From NCBI RefSeq assembly GCF_000142805.1, contig NC_013084.1, forward strand, positions 248,001-312,000: DNA of 64,000 nt. The letters run 5' to 3'. Positions 9,519-20,023 of the stretch are shown here, in pieces. Made by a program: the position numbers and the translations under genes. Within the stretch, counting starts at the first letter, position 1, and every line of letters begins with the position of its first letter. Source of the DNA: Lachancea thermotolerans CBS 6340 (Eukaryota > Ascomycota > Saccharomycetes > Saccharomycetales > Saccharomycetaceae). Under the pieces are notes generated by a model, which saw only the letters and a list, made by a program, of their open reading frames with translations, was not told the origin of the DNA and did not search any database.

Positions 9519-9820
9519 GTTTAAGTACAATTTGTAAAGTGATGCGGAGATGTTCAAGTTGCATCGCATATGAAATGCGCAGCGAGAAAAGTCAAAGTGC
9601 TGTTGCATTTCCGAAGAAGCGACGTCAATCCTGTACACAACTCTTAATGTTTTCACGCAGAGCTTTGCCTCTATCATTGTCTCGGAAAGGTCACAGGGCT
9701 ATTTTATCGAATTTACCTAACATATATAAGGTACGATATCATTGAGAAAGCCTTTATCTGAAAAGGCATCCACAATCGAACAATTCTGGTAGTCCAGGCT
9801 TTTTGATACCTAGGCGATTG
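9519..9820. promoter_or_regulatory. Promoter region of the RING-CH gene with TATA box
   Basis: About 300 bases between tandem genes. TATATAAG at 9723-9730 lies about 90 bases before the downstream ATG and is a plausible TATA element. Nothing else is recognisable. Confidence 0.4.
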
Positions 9821-11587
9821 ATGGCTGAAGAGCAGAATAAGTGCTGGATCTGCCTCTGCTCAGGGGATGAGTACCCTCCAATGGGTAACTCAAAGGACGC
9901 TCACGACTGGGTCCACCCATGCCAGTGCTCCCTAACGGCACATCGGAAGTGCCTCTTGGAGTGGGTTTCGCGGACCAACCTAGACTACAGGAACGAGGCC
10001 CTTAATGAGTTTAATGGCCGTAGGACAAACATCGGGTTTGAGTCCCTCAATATTGCTGACACGTACTCCTCGTTACACGGCAGGGCCCAGTTCCACCCTT
10101 TCGCATGGCTGAGGGCCCGCTCTTCGTTTACCAATAACAGCTCCTCCCGCGCGCCCTTTGACCCTGGAGATATCAGTCGAATCTTTGCTGCACACGCGGA
10201 GGAAGCAGTGATACGAAACGTTACCCAGGCTATGGCAGCCGGTGCTCGTGAGAGTCAGCCAATGGCAAGCGTGCCTAGCAGTTCGCGCAAACTGGTCATC
10301 AATACAGTTTGCCCTCAGTGCCACGCGCCTATACTTTTAAAGACAAGTCGTGGTGTTACAGTTTCTTTATCGTCTTCTGTCTCGCATCTACTTGACTGGT
10401 CCGCCAAGACGTTAATCCAAGTTACAGCTATCGGCACACTTGGGAGCTCCATATTATTCAGCTTTGGTGGTATCTTGGCCTCCTGGGGATTGCGAATAAT
10501 GACGACGGTAGCTCCGGAAAGCACCCTACTAAAATTACTTGATCTGAACAGCGCATCGACATTATCTCAGGCTTTTCAAAAGAACCAGATAGGGTTTAAG
10601 CAGATTCTCTTGCTCGGGTTTGCACCGCTATATTTGATTAGCTTCCGATGTGGTAACGCTTTCCTAGGCTGGTTGAAGTGGTTCTATCCCTTGGCTTTCT
10701 TGAGGCCAGAGGAAAAGCTGCAATCAAGTGTCAAAAGGTTCCTTATTTTACAGTACCCATTAGCAATGCTCAATGATTTTTTCAGAATGTGCGTTTATAA
10801 CCCAGTTTACTTTAGGTGGGTTCATCGAGTTAAGCCATATTTTATCGGAGACAGAATGACAGTTGAACAACTTAAGATCTATGAAGCCGAGCAAGAATAC
10901 CTGGAGACTCGCTTTGACGCTTTGTCGAGAGGCAATCAGCCTAGGAGCCTTTTAACCAAATTTAAGAGCTTTTTCAGGTCTGCATCCCCAGAACCCATGA
11001 TACAAAGCATAAGTGCCAGACGGCTAGTTATGTCAACGAGATACGATTACTCCCAGGCTCTTATTGAAACTTCAATCTGGGAAAAAATTGCCTCCACATT
11101 GTTGTGGCCTTTGGCAGGAAAGCTCATTAGTGACACTGTGCTCTCGAAGTCTAAATGGTTCAAACGTTTTGTAGCTCAAGAAACAGCAACACCGGATGAC
11201 GGATTGTATCTTTCTAACTTAATCGGCTGCTGTGCTGCTGTTCTGCTCAAAGACCTTGTTCATCTTTTCGTGACATGGAGAAGAGTGAAACAGCTTGAAA
11301 GCATGGAAGTTATGAGCTACATGACGCCGGAATGGGAATACGCAATAAATAAAAAGATTGGGCAGGTTTTAAATGACCTCAGTTCACTTAGAGAAGATGA
11401 AGAATCTTACGTGATTTTAGAGGAGCACGCTAACAACATGCTCACAAAACCATATCACGACCAATGGACAAACGTTGGGAGTAATATACCGACTATTTTG
11501 GGAAAAGTTGGTTACTTTAGATTCCTTGTGATTAAAATGAGTATTGAGAGGTCGCTGGCGTATACTAAAAAAGCAGAACACCTTTAG
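9821..11587 (+). CDS. RING-CH (MARCH5-like) membrane protein with split zinc-binding domain
   Basis: 588 residues from ATG 9821. The N-terminus has the first six ligands of a C4HC3 RING-CH domain: CWIC (C8, C11), HPCQC (C34, C36), AHRKC (H41, C44). The last pair, CPQC, is at C164/C167, so about 100 extra residues sit inside the domain. The sequence after CPQC (HAPILLKTSRG, then hydrophobic segments from about residue 190) resembles vertebrate MARCH5/MITOL, a mitochondrial outer-membrane ubiquitin ligase. Several membrane segments follow, including about 195-225, 260-290 and 460-480. It lies between SRP68 and IQG1, where S. cerevisiae has no gene on chromosome XVI; the sister region has YMR187C, of unknown function, in a compatible position and orientation. 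E3 activity and organelle are inferred. Confidence 0.7.
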   Translation: MAEEQNKCWICLCSGDEYPPMGNSKDAHDWVHPCQCSLTAHRKCLLEWVSRTNLDYRNEALNEFNGRRTNIGFESLNIADTYSSLHGRAQFHPFAWLRARSSFTNNSSSRAPFDPGDISRIFAAHAEEAVIRNVTQAMAAGARESQPMASVPSSSRKLVINTVCPQCHAPILLKTSRGVTVSLSSSVSHLLDWSAKTLIQVTAIGTLGSSILFSFGGILASWGLRIMTTVAPESTLLKLLDLNSASTLSQAFQKNQIGFKQILLLGFAPLYLISFRCGNAFLGWLKWFYPLAFLRPEEKLQSSVKRFLILQYPLAMLNDFFRMCVYNPVYFRWVHRVKPYFIGDRMTVEQLKIYEAEQEYLETRFDALSRGNQPRSLLTKFKSFFRSASPEPMIQSISARRLVMSTRYDYSQALIETSIWEKIASTLLWPLAGKLISDTVLSKSKWFKRFVAQETATPDDGLYLSNLIGCCAAVLLKDLVHLFVTWRRVKQLESMEVMSYMTPEWEYAINKKIGQVLNDLSSLREDEESYVILEEHANNMLTKPYHDQWTNVGSNIPTILGKVGYFRFLVIKMSIERSLAYTKKAEHL

Positions 11588-11799
11588 AGAAAGGAACTAG
11601 TGTTGAAATCATTAGTCCTGCATCCTGAACATTTAGAGTCGGTGCAAAACGGGCTAGAGCATGTATATATTCACCTGTTGATAAACTTTTTGAATTTCAC
11701 TCCGATTAACTTATATGTTTTGCAGTAATTATTTAACTTTGGCAACAGAGTTAGGAAAGAGTAAATACAAATAAAATAATTAACATCCCGGAGATTTAA

Positions 11800-14700
11800 T
11801 TATTGTCGCCCTAAAAACGATGTTGCAACAAGATTTAAAAGGTTAGGAACATTGAACTCAACCTTCTTGGAAAAGAGTTCTAATTTGGCGGCTTTATCCT
11901 TAGCAAGGGTGTCCACAAGCTTTGAAAAAGCAAAGCTGTCTGTCCCAGAGCGTTTGGTCTTGTCACCTTTTCTTTCATCATTCATTTCAACAGCATAAAC
12001 CTCGCCATCTGAAGTTGAAATTTTGAACAAGATATCAGGAAACTTGGGTCCATTTGACCCAAAAAAGCTCAACGCCACTTTTCCTAGGTTCTCTCCCGCA
12101 ACCTCATTCAAAACACCAATTTCGTGAAGGTGACGCGTCGTCCACTCTAAGCTTAGACAATTCTTTTCGCCGTAGCTCTTATGGTTCACCTTTTTATAGA
12201 CATCTTTAAGCTTGTTGCCTAGGCCATGTTTCTTTGATGGGGCGTAGGTATTTGAGCTTTGCTTGGATTTCAATGCTCTCTTTTGCGCCGTTTCTAAGGA
12301 CCGGATAGCTTCTTGGAGTTGAAACGTGCTATCTTGAATGCGCTTCAATGTATGCTGAGCCGTTTGAGCTTCATTTTTTGTAGACTCCGCCACGTACTCG
12401 CGAGACTTTATTGTATTCGCGATATCATTAAGAATGCTCTGGAGGCCATCTTCGATTGTTAAGCTATCCATTTGCTTGAGCTCATATGCCCGCTCTAAAA
12501 CATGTTGCTTCAAATTAAAGTAACTTAGAGATTCGAGGTTTTTCAGTAGAGGATCACTCTTAATCGCTTCGGTCCTATGCACCAACTCCTGAAAGATGGG
12601 CTCATCACTCATGAGTATTGAGCTTGTCATCAAATCATAAAGATTTGTTTCAACATCCTCAACTTGCATCATATAAACAAGTCCCCTTTTGATCTCGTTG
12701 TACACTGACATAAGCCTATCATCGCTCGAAGAAAGTTGGTAGGCACTTGGATTCAATCTGAGGTCAACAATGTTATTAGTACTAGCTCGAAGCGCTTGTC
12801 TTTCTTGGCTTTTTGACATGTCTTTATAGAGCTGCACAATGGGGTCATCATGAGGGAAAGAGCTTAAAGTCGACTTTAGCTTGTCGCCAATATCAACCAA
12901 GTACTGCTTCGATATGCTCAGGCTGGCCCGGGTTTCTTGACACATGTCGCCATATATGAGCTTGTCACAGAAATTTTCAAATGAAGGCGAAGTTAGCATG
13001 CTTTTGAGGGATAACGCTAGGTCGGTTCTGATCTGATCAGCATACTGGTTCAAAGGAGTTAAGTATCCCTGAAATTCAGTGAATGAGTAGACTGTCATGA
13101 GCACATCTAGGAGCACGGAGATTTTTTTCTCAGCCTGGATGGAAACCTTTCTTGAGCCGAATTTTGCGGGTTCTTTAAGAAAAGAAGCAACAATCACTTC
13201 TATTAAGATTTTGGAGATCGCAAGTAGGGCGTCACTCTCATATGGACTACGGTCGGCCACTGCCTTGTATGCGGCAGTGCATAGGAATTTGACGTCTTCG
13301 CTGATTCTGTCGACATTCCTCGTTAATGCATCGCTAACAATTTCAACAGCATTCCAAAGGCTTGTCAAATTCTGAACAAACACTCGTTTTGTTGTGTCAT
13401 CCTCAATCGACTGGCTCGAAGACAAATCGGCCCCATGAGGGTGGATCTTTCTATAGATAACAGCGGGGATTGATTCGAAGTCAACTTGGTCTGATGAAAC
13501 AAAATCAAGGACGGGTTGGAATAGCTCTTTCATCAAATCTGGAATCTGGCGATGAATATAGGAAACGAGAAGGTCCTGCCAAAAGCCTTGAGGCTTAGCG
13601 CTTAGGAAATCTTGAACATTATTAAAGTTTTCAATGTCGGTAATCATAAGATCAGCAACCAGCTTTACGAAGAATACGTTTTCTCGCTGGGTCATGATAC
13701 CATTCGCAGAACTGAATGTCTTAACGAGGTATTTGGATGCAAAACTTTGGTCAAGCCTAGCTACAGTTTTCCAATAAAATGGGTCTGCTTGCAGAAGGTA
13801 TATTAGTTTTTCGTAGCCTGGGAAGGACGAGCTAACACTGTTTTGAAGCACGCTAGCTTTTCCGTTCAAGTTGCCAACAAAAATGTTGTAGTCTTCAAGA
13901 ATCTCGCTTTTTCTCTGCAACAAGTTAAGGTTTCCTTGAAGCTTATCTCTCGACTTATTCGCTTGATCGATCTGAGACTTCAACCATTCTAACTTGTTTT
14001 GGGACTTGTGGCTTGTATAAATTTTGTTCAAAAGATGAACAAACTTTCTGACCGCCCAGAGACTCGGGTTGGCTGACGACATGAATTCAATGTATGCAAC
14101 TCTAAGCTGGTGGCTTCGGATGAAGGATTGAACCTTGACAACCTCTGGCAATTTCCCTTTGTAGTAGGCATCTAAACGTCTATTGGCTCGCCTGATAATG
14201 GATCCCTTAGCCAGGCTTTGGAATTCCATTAGGTTATTGGCTTCCACAACATCGGCCACCAGTTCTAGGGCAAATCGAGCTAAAACACCCTTAGAAAGGG
14301 CTTGAAGCGAAACAACTGGGTCTTTACTGTCACGGACGGCTGTAGCCAATGACTTGATACTGCATCTTTTAAAAGAGCCCTTCAGAAGAGCAGTAACTTT
14401 CGAAATTGAGCCGCTATGTAACTCAAGCTCATTATCGAGACGTTGCATAGCTCGGCGCTTGGTTGTGCCCCTGGCAAGCGCTTGTAAGGTGTGAATAGTA
14501 TTAAGTTGTTCGTTTAAGGAAAAGTAGATGAGCTTCCTATGTTTTCGCAAGTGACGGGAACGTAATAAACCTTGAAGGAAAACGATTTGAGGCAAATGAC
14601 TTGACAGACTTTCTTTTGTCTGGCGTAGTATATCTCTTTGCCTCAAGCCCTTTGCATAGGCCTGGAGTTCTATTAAAGGCTCAGTAATCATCGAGTGCCT

Positions 14701-16359
14701 TTCGAGTGTAGCCTTAGCACGCCTGAATACTATTGCAGCACGTGCAAGTGATTGTATGGAAGTCACCTCTTCTTCAACCCTTAACAAGCGCACTCGGAGC
14801 CTGAATATCTTTTCCCTCACTTGGTTTGCCCGAATTGTGGCCTGAAGACACCCAATGGAAGACTTGCTGCCCGGAGATGCCTCTGATTGCAGCTTTTGTT
14901 TGAAGGGTGACCTGACCAAACCAGCTCTGGCGCGCGCTTGCAACAGGGTTAGGTTCTTGACTACCATGTCAACTTTTCGTTGCATTAGGGTTAAGCCAAA
15001 TCTTGTGTTGACTCCTCTGCAAATTGCCTGGAGGCTTGAAACAGAATCCAAGAATTCCAGTTCAGTCATTCTTTTTCTCCTTATCGGAGAATATTCAGGC
15101 GTTGTATACTTCAGCGTATTATAATAATCGGGATCATAAGGGTCCGTTGAGAGCCTTGATGAATAAATGTCTGGGGAAGCTGTTCTGTATGACAAATGCC
15201 TGTAAATCCTAGGTGAGTAATAGGACAGGGACTTTGCGGGGCTGCTGCGCATATCAAACTTTAAGAGCGGAGCTGTATCTGTTAAAGTATTAGCTAAGCT
15301 TGGAGTCTTATGATCCTGTTGTTCTGACTTATGGCTGGCGGGTGACGGAGTTTTTGAAATCTCGCACTGCTTTTCAGGAGTTTTGGGCTCTTCCGATGGC
15401 ACGCTCAGCTTTGGTATCTTAACAGGGGTGTCCTCTACTGATGAGATCGTAGGGGCCGCGAGTAAGCCTGAGGGAAGCTCCGAGGTACCACTAGCCGTAG
15501 AAGGCTTTGTCGATTTGAAAGATCTGAAGTTATGGATCATGGGAAGCCTTCTTTGGCAGGTTTTTAAGTCATCGTTGGAGAAAGAACAAAGCCCACTCAA
15601 ATTCTGAATTTCAGGAGCTTTTCCAGGCCATTTGCTGTTAATGACATTCGCCAAGGCATGCAAAGTCTCGAACACTTGGGGAATGTTTTTCTTTTCATAA
15701 AGGTCCGTAAGTTCGAATCTGAATAGGTCGGGAACACCGACACTCTCCACAAGACGAAAGAAAGAGTTAATATTCTGGGTGTGGGTGAACTGAAGGGTAT
15801 TTCCGGAGGGCACTATCTTACGAGCAAGTCCTGGCTCAATCTTTTGCGTGAGCTTGGCTAGGTAGACACCATCCCGGAGACTGTTTCCTGTTGCAAGGTC
15901 CAACTCGGAGGGAAGTTTCTCTTCAATTATAGCTTCAATCCATTCTTTGGCTTCCTTCACACGACATAAAAACTCATAGTACTTGGCATCTTTCTTTGAA
16001 AGACTTGTGACATCAAAAGTGGTCGACACAATCGTCGCCGCTGTCGATTTTTTTATAGGCGTTTCAGTTCCCTTGGGATTGAAACTATGAGCAAGGGTCC
16101 CAGAGTTTTGCTTCGAGGGCGGGATGGGCTTAAGGGGGCTTTCTGCTGCTGCTCGTAATAAACTTGATTTCTTAGACTTGCGATCCACAACGTTTTCCTT
16201 GTCCACTACTTTGCTTCGAGCAGGGGAGCCGACAGGCGGATAGTGCTTGGTGGGGGATACTGATTTAGAGGCTGCTTCGGTCCCCTCTCCTAAACTTGCC
16301 ATATATCTTTCGATAAAGGGATTTTTGCCTCGACTCGGTGATCCGTTAACTGATGTCAT
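11800..16359 (-). CDS. IQG1: IQGAP-family cytokinesis scaffold (YPL242C ortholog)
   Basis: 1519 residues from ATG 16357-16359 (S. cerevisiae 1495). Order: a Ser/Pro-rich N-terminus with many SP/TP sites; a calponin-homology domain at about 125-245 (YYEFLCRVKEAKEWIEAII onward); a linker; a long helical block at about 440-780 with repeated LQALARG, LQSLAKG and FQGLLRS-type IQ motifs for calmodulin and myosin light chain; a GAP-related domain at about 870-1200; and a C-terminal RasGAP_C domain ending VATSFLGRQ. Iqg1 recruits actin to the bud-neck ring during cytokinesis. The SP/TP-rich N-terminus fits the Cdk control known for the family. It lies next to CIN2, as in S. cerevisiae. Confidence 0.95.
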   Translation of the reverse strand: MTSVNGSPSRGKNPFIERYMASLGEGTEAASKSVSPTKHYPPVGSPARSKVVDKENVVDRKSKKSSLLRAAAESPLKPIPPSKQNSGTLAHSFNPKGTETPIKKSTAATIVSTTFDVTSLSKKDAKYYEFLCRVKEAKEWIEAIIEEKLPSELDLATGNSLRDGVYLAKLTQKIEPGLARKIVPSGNTLQFTHTQNINSFFRLVESVGVPDLFRFELTDLYEKKNIPQVFETLHALANVINSKWPGKAPEIQNLSGLCSFSNDDLKTCQRRLPMIHNFRSFKSTKPSTASGTSELPSGLLAAPTISSVEDTPVKIPKLSVPSEEPKTPEKQCEISKTPSPASHKSEQQDHKTPSLANTLTDTAPLLKFDMRSSPAKSLSYYSPRIYRHLSYRTASPDIYSSRLSTDPYDPDYYNTLKYTTPEYSPIRRKRMTELEFLDSVSSLQAICRGVNTRFGLTLMQRKVDMVVKNLTLLQARARAGLVRSPFKQKLQSEASPGSKSSIGCLQATIRANQVREKIFRLRVRLLRVEEEVTSIQSLARAAIVFRRAKATLERHSMITEPLIELQAYAKGLRQRDILRQTKESLSSHLPQIVFLQGLLRSRHLRKHRKLIYFSLNEQLNTIHTLQALARGTTKRRAMQRLDNELELHSGSISKVTALLKGSFKRCSIKSLATAVRDSKDPVVSLQALSKGVLARFALELVADVVEANNLMEFQSLAKGSIIRRANRRLDAYYKGKLPEVVKVQSFIRSHQLRVAYIEFMSSANPSLWAVRKFVHLLNKIYTSHKSQNKLEWLKSQIDQANKSRDKLQGNLNLLQRKSEILEDYNIFVGNLNGKASVLQNSVSSSFPGYEKLIYLLQADPFYWKTVARLDQSFASKYLVKTFSSANGIMTQRENVFFVKLVADLMITDIENFNNVQDFLSAKPQGFWQDLLVSYIHRQIPDLMKELFQPVLDFVSSDQVDFESIPAVIYRKIHPHGADLSSSQSIEDDTTKRVFVQNLTSLWNAVEIVSDALTRNVDRISEDVKFLCTAAYKAVADRSPYESDALLAISKILIEVIVASFLKEPAKFGSRKVSIQAEKKISVLLDVLMTVYSFTEFQGYLTPLNQYADQIRTDLALSLKSMLTSPSFENFCDKLIYGDMCQETRASLSISKQYLVDIGDKLKSTLSSFPHDDPIVQLYKDMSKSQERQALRASTNNIVDLRLNPSAYQLSSSDDRLMSVYNEIKRGLVYMMQVEDVETNLYDLMTSSILMSDEPIFQELVHRTEAIKSDPLLKNLESLSYFNLKQHVLERAYELKQMDSLTIEDGLQSILNDIANTIKSREYVAESTKNEAQTAQHTLKRIQDSTFQLQEAIRSLETAQKRALKSKQSSNTYAPSKKHGLGNKLKDVYKKVNHKSYGEKNCLSLEWTTRHLHEIGVLNEVAGENLGKVALSFFGSNGPKFPDILFKISTSDGEVYAVEMNDERKGDKTKRSGTDSFAFSKLVDTLAKDKAAKLELFSKKVEFNVPNLLNLVATSFLGRQ

Positions 16360-16579
16360 TCTGCAAAGTCGCTACGAGCGTCTTGCTGGACAGATTCTAA
16401 GGCTGGGGCCGAGTTACTGTTAGGACAAATGAACCCATACAGAATCCGAAATCGCATTGTATCGACGAGGGCCCTTACATTTTTCAATCTCGATCACACT
16501 GCTTTTGTTTGGAATTAGCCTTATTAGGTTTAATACTAACAAGAATTCGTCAAAAAAGATTCACTAATTTATGAAATCA

Positions 16580-17505
16580 TCAATTTGAGAGAGCGGCAAT
16601 ACTACTATCATCAGTGTCAAAGGCTTCGAAGTGAAAATGCTCTCCCCCGTCAGTTAGGCATTTACTAATGTTACTGAAATCTTGGATATCGGCCCCTTCT
16701 TTCATTGCAGTGTGAAAACAGCAGTCCTGACAATTTTCCAGAATGACAGCTTGACGCCTCATGCCTTCTTGAATAATGTACAGTTTACAATTCCTTAGGC
16801 CAAACAACCTAACCTGGATGTCGGCTCCACTTTGGATTTTAATAAGCACCAGTGAATCTATTGCGTTCTCGATGTAAACACTTCCTCGATTGAAGGGAAC
16901 GCCCAAAAGCTTCACGATGCAGCTGTCAAGTGAGCGCAGGGAAAGAGCTGACGAGCCAGACTGAAGAGAGTTAAGATCATTTTGCCTATCCCGCGCATTG
17001 TAAGAAATGTTGCAGTGAACTAGATTCTCATAGGAAGCAGCTGCATGCGTAACAACTAGAGTTTGATCCCGTGTTGGCCCCGATGAATCAGAGAGTTTCG
17101 CCCTATTACTTAAGGGTGTCTTAGTCGGAGTAGTACCGATAGTGGGTGGTGCAGTAGGCTTACGCCTAAACTTAAACCTTGTTAACGAACCTTTGCGGTT
17201 CCTGGCCTCCAAGTCTTTGAGAAGCGCTTGTAGCCGCTTTGCAAATTTTTCGAGTGCATATGGCGGTAGTTGGTCAGAACTAGCATTCAAGGCGGATGAA
17301 AACAAGCTTATGTCTTCCTTCAAAGCGTTGGTATTTTTACAAGCGCCAAGTTCTCTCTCAAGTTCTTGAACCAATCATGTTAGTGGCGTAAACGTAATAC
17401 CGAGTATAGACTGTGACACATACCTTCACATGCTCCTTGTAGAGCTGAAAGCTTCTCGGGACCGTTGAGCCACCCAAACGTGTCGATAGGCCTTAACCTT
17501 TCCAT
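16580..17505 (-). CDS. CIN2: Tubulin-folding cofactor C homolog, two exons (YPL241C ortholog)
   Basis: Exon 1 is 17505-17424 (27 codons plus one base) and exon 2 is 17364-16580; joined they give 288 residues (S. cerevisiae 268). The first exon encodes MERLRPIDTFGWLNG and splices into EELERELGACKN. An N-terminal helical region is followed by a C-CAP/TBCC beta-helix (VHCNISYN, GSVYIENAIDSLVLIKIQSG, VRLFGLRNCKLYI, AVILENCQDCCFH). Cin2 is the GTPase-activating-type cofactor acting with Cin4 in beta-tubulin folding. Without the first exon the frame begins only at a TTG, which supports the spliced model. S. cerevisiae CIN2 also has an intron near its 5' end. Confidence 0.9.
17365..17423 (-). other. 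Spliceosomal intron of CIN2 (59 nt)
   Basis: Minus strand: donor GTATGT at 17423-17418, branch-like CACTAAC at 17385-17379 (one base off the canonical TACTAAC) and acceptor AAG ending at 17365. At 59 bases it is close to the lower limit for yeast introns. The acceptor choice rests on keeping frame into ELERELGAC; no CAG or TAG acceptor lies between the branch site and this point. Confidence 0.82.
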
Positions 17506-17780
17506 TAGATAGTATTACTTCAGACGCCCTATGAATATATTGGGTTGTTTGGGTTGACCTAATAATCCTGGTGTTTTTTAAGCAGCGATTCGCCGCTTCA
17601 CAAAGGATCAAATTATGTGCAAAAACCCAATATTCTAAAGCCCTTTCAAGCTGGCAACAAAACATAGCCAACTTCTACACTGATTCCCAATAAAGAAGAT
17701 ATAATCCTAATATGCTTTATACATAAAACTAATTTGACATTTTCTACACGTTAACGAAATAAGACGATGGATTAACTAGC

Positions 17781-19895
17781 TTAGTCCACCTCTTCCATTT
17801 CGGTTTCAGCTGGGACCTCCTCAACTGGAGCGGAAGTAGAGGCCTCAGGAGCGGCTTCCTCCTCATCTTCATCGATGTTCAAACCCAAAGAAATCAGTCT
17901 GTTGATTCTTGTGGCGAAGGAGGCTGGCTCCTCCAAGGTGAAGCCAGAGGTCAACAAAGCAGTCTCGTACAACAGGTTGGTCAAGTCCTTGACAGTTCTG
18001 TCCTGAGCGCCGTTGTCCTCAACTCTCTTCTTCAGCTCCTTGATGATAGGGGACTTAGGAGAAATCTCGAAGATCTTCTTAGAAGACATGTAAGATGACA
18101 TAGAAGAGTCTCTCAAGGCCTGGGCCTTCATGATTCTCTCCATGTTAGCAGACCAGCCGAATTGACCAGTTCTGATGGCGGCAGGAGCGTCAACCAACTT
18201 GTGGGAGACGACGACTTTCTCGACACGCTCGCCCAAAACCTCCTTCAAGGCTTCAGCCAACTTCTCGAACTCCTTGGCCTCCTTCTCTCTCTCAGCCTTC
18301 TCCTCCTCAGTCTCTTCTAGCTCGAAGTCCTTGGTGATGTCCACTAGTGGCTTACCCTCAAACTCCTTCAGCTGAGTGAAGGCGTATTCGTCGATAGGGT
18401 CAACCAAGAATAGGACTTCAAAGTTCTTAGCCTTCAAAGCGTCCAAGAATGGAGACTTCTCAACAGCCTTCAAAGACTCACCAGTGATAAAGTAGATGTT
18501 CTTCTGGTGCTCTGGCATTCTAGTGATGTAGTCAGTCAGAGAAGTCATCTCATCAACAGACTTAGTAGAGTTGTAACGCAACAGCTTAGCCAATGCAGTT
18601 CTGTTTTGAGTGTCCTCGTGAATACCCAACTTCAGGTTCTTGGAGAAGGCAGAGTAGAACTTGTCGAATTGCTCAGAGTCCTCAGCAATCTCGTTGAAGG
18701 TTTCAATCAACTTCTTGACGATGTTCTTTCTGATCACCTTCATGATCTTGTTCTGTTGTAGCATTTCTCTGGACAAGTTCAATGGCAAGTCCTCAGAGTC
18801 GACAACACCTCTAACGAAGCTCAACCACTCTGGGATGAGCTCCTCAGCCTCATCAGTGATGAAGACACGACGGACGTACAGCTTGATGTTGTTCTTCTTC
18901 TTCTTAGACTCGAACAAGTCCATAGGAGCTCTCTTTGGCACAAAGAGAATGGCTCTGAACTCTAGCTGACCCTCCACGGAGAAGTGCTTGACCGCTAGTG
19001 GGTCTTCCCAGTCGTTAGAAATGGACTTGTAGAAAGCGTTGTACTCTTCTTGGGTGACCTCGGATGGGTTTCTAGTCCACAAAGGCTTGGTCTTGTTCAG
19101 CTCTTCTAGCTCCTTAACAGTCTCCTTGACCTTCTTGGTGTCGGACTTCTTCTCGCCCTCCTCGTCCTCGTCAACTTCTTCCAGCTTTGGCTTCTTGTCG
19201 TCCTCAGACTTTTCTTCAGTCTTCTCCTCCTCAGCGACTGGAACGTCCTTCTCAATCTCCTTGGTAACAACCAGCTGGATTGGGTAGGCGACGAACTCGG
19301 AGTGTCTCTTGACAACCTCCTTGATTCTCTTCTCCTCCAGGTACTCAAGTTGGTCATCCTTTAGGAAAAGTCTTAGAACAGAGCCTCTGCCCAATCTTTC
19401 GTTTTGCTCGTCGAGGGTCACAGTGAAAGAACCGCCAGCGTTGGACTCCCAGATGTACTGGTCGTCGTCATTGTGTTTAGAAATGACCTGCACTTTGTCG
19501 GCCACCAAAAACAGCGAGTAGAAACCAACACCGAATTGACCAATCATTGAAACATCGGCACCAGCCGATAGGGCCTCCATAAACGCCTTGGTACCAGACT
19601 TGGCGATCGTACCCAGGTTGTTGATCAGGTCGGCCTTGGTCATACCGATACCAGAGTCTCTGATTTCCAAAACCTTTTCCTCAGGTCTTGGGGTGATTCT
19701 GATGAATAGCTCTGGTTCAGTCTCCAATTGCTTGGGGTCCGAAAGAGCCTGGTATCTGATCTTGTCCAAAGCATCGGACGCGTTCGAGATCAATTCTCTC
19801 AAGAAGATCTCCTTGTTGGAGTAGACAGTGTTGATGATCAAACTCATCAACTGAGTAATCTCAGCTTGGAACTCATAAGTTTCTCCGTTAGACAT
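17781..19895 (-). CDS. HSP82: Cytosolic Hsp90 chaperone (HSP82/HSC82 ortholog)
   Basis: 704 residues from ATG 19895. The GHKL ATPase domain is clear ([35 protein letters not shown]), followed by a charged linker of E/K runs at about 215-265, the middle domain (FFVPKR-type [22 protein letters not shown]), the C-terminal dimerisation domain and the terminal MEEVD that binds TPR co-chaperones. Strongly biased codons indicate high expression. It stands between CIN2 (YPL241C) and RTP1 (YMR185W), bridging the S. cerevisiae positions of HSP82 (YPL240C) and HSC82 (YMR186W), so it is the single pre-duplication gene. Confidence 0.98.
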   Translation of the reverse strand: MSNGETYEFQAEITQLMSLIINTVYSNKEIFLRELISNASDALDKIRYQALSDPKQLETEPELFIRITPRPEEKVLEIRDSGIGMTKADLINNLGTIAKSGTKAFMEALSAGADVSMIGQFGVGFYSLFLVADKVQVISKHNDDDQYIWESNAGGSFTVTLDEQNERLGRGSVLRLFLKDDQLEYLEEKRIKEVVKRHSEFVAYPIQLVVTKEIEKDVPVAEEEKTEEKSEDDKKPKLEEVDEDEEGEKKSDTKKVKETVKELEELNKTKPLWTRNPSEVTQEEYNAFYKSISNDWEDPLAVKHFSVEGQLEFRAILFVPKRAPMDLFESKKKKNNIKLYVRRVFITDEAEELIPEWLSFVRGVVDSEDLPLNLSREMLQQNKIMKVIRKNIVKKLIETFNEIAEDSEQFDKFYSAFSKNLKLGIHEDTQNRTALAKLLRYNSTKSVDEMTSLTDYITRMPEHQKNIYFITGESLKAVEKSPFLDALKAKNFEVLFLVDPIDEYAFTQLKEFEGKPLVDITKDFELEETEEEKAEREKEAKEFEKLAEALKEVLGERVEKVVVSHKLVDAPAAIRTGQFGWSANMERIMKAQALRDSSMSSYMSSKKIFEISPKSPIIKELKKRVEDNGAQDRTVKDLTNLLYETALLTSGFTLEEPASFATRINRLISLGLNIDEDEEEAAPEASTSAPVEEVPAETEMEEVD

Positions 19896-20010
19896 TTTGA
19901 ATTATGATTACCTATGCGATGGTTTTATGAAAGCTATGACATGTTCGACCATCAAATGCTACGCATGTGCTTTAAATACTCCAAATTTTGTAATCCTCTT
20001 TAGAAATTAG

Positions 20011-20023
20011 GAACTTTCTAGAA
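20011..20023. promoter_or_regulatory. Heat-shock element upstream of HSP82
   Basis: GAACTTTCTAGAA is a perfect three-unit HSE (GAA, TTC, GAA each separated by two bases), 116-128 bases upstream of the HSP82 start. A second two-unit match GAATATTC lies at 20083-20090. Hsf1 control of Hsp90 is well established; binding here is inferred from the match and placement. Confidence 0.8.
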
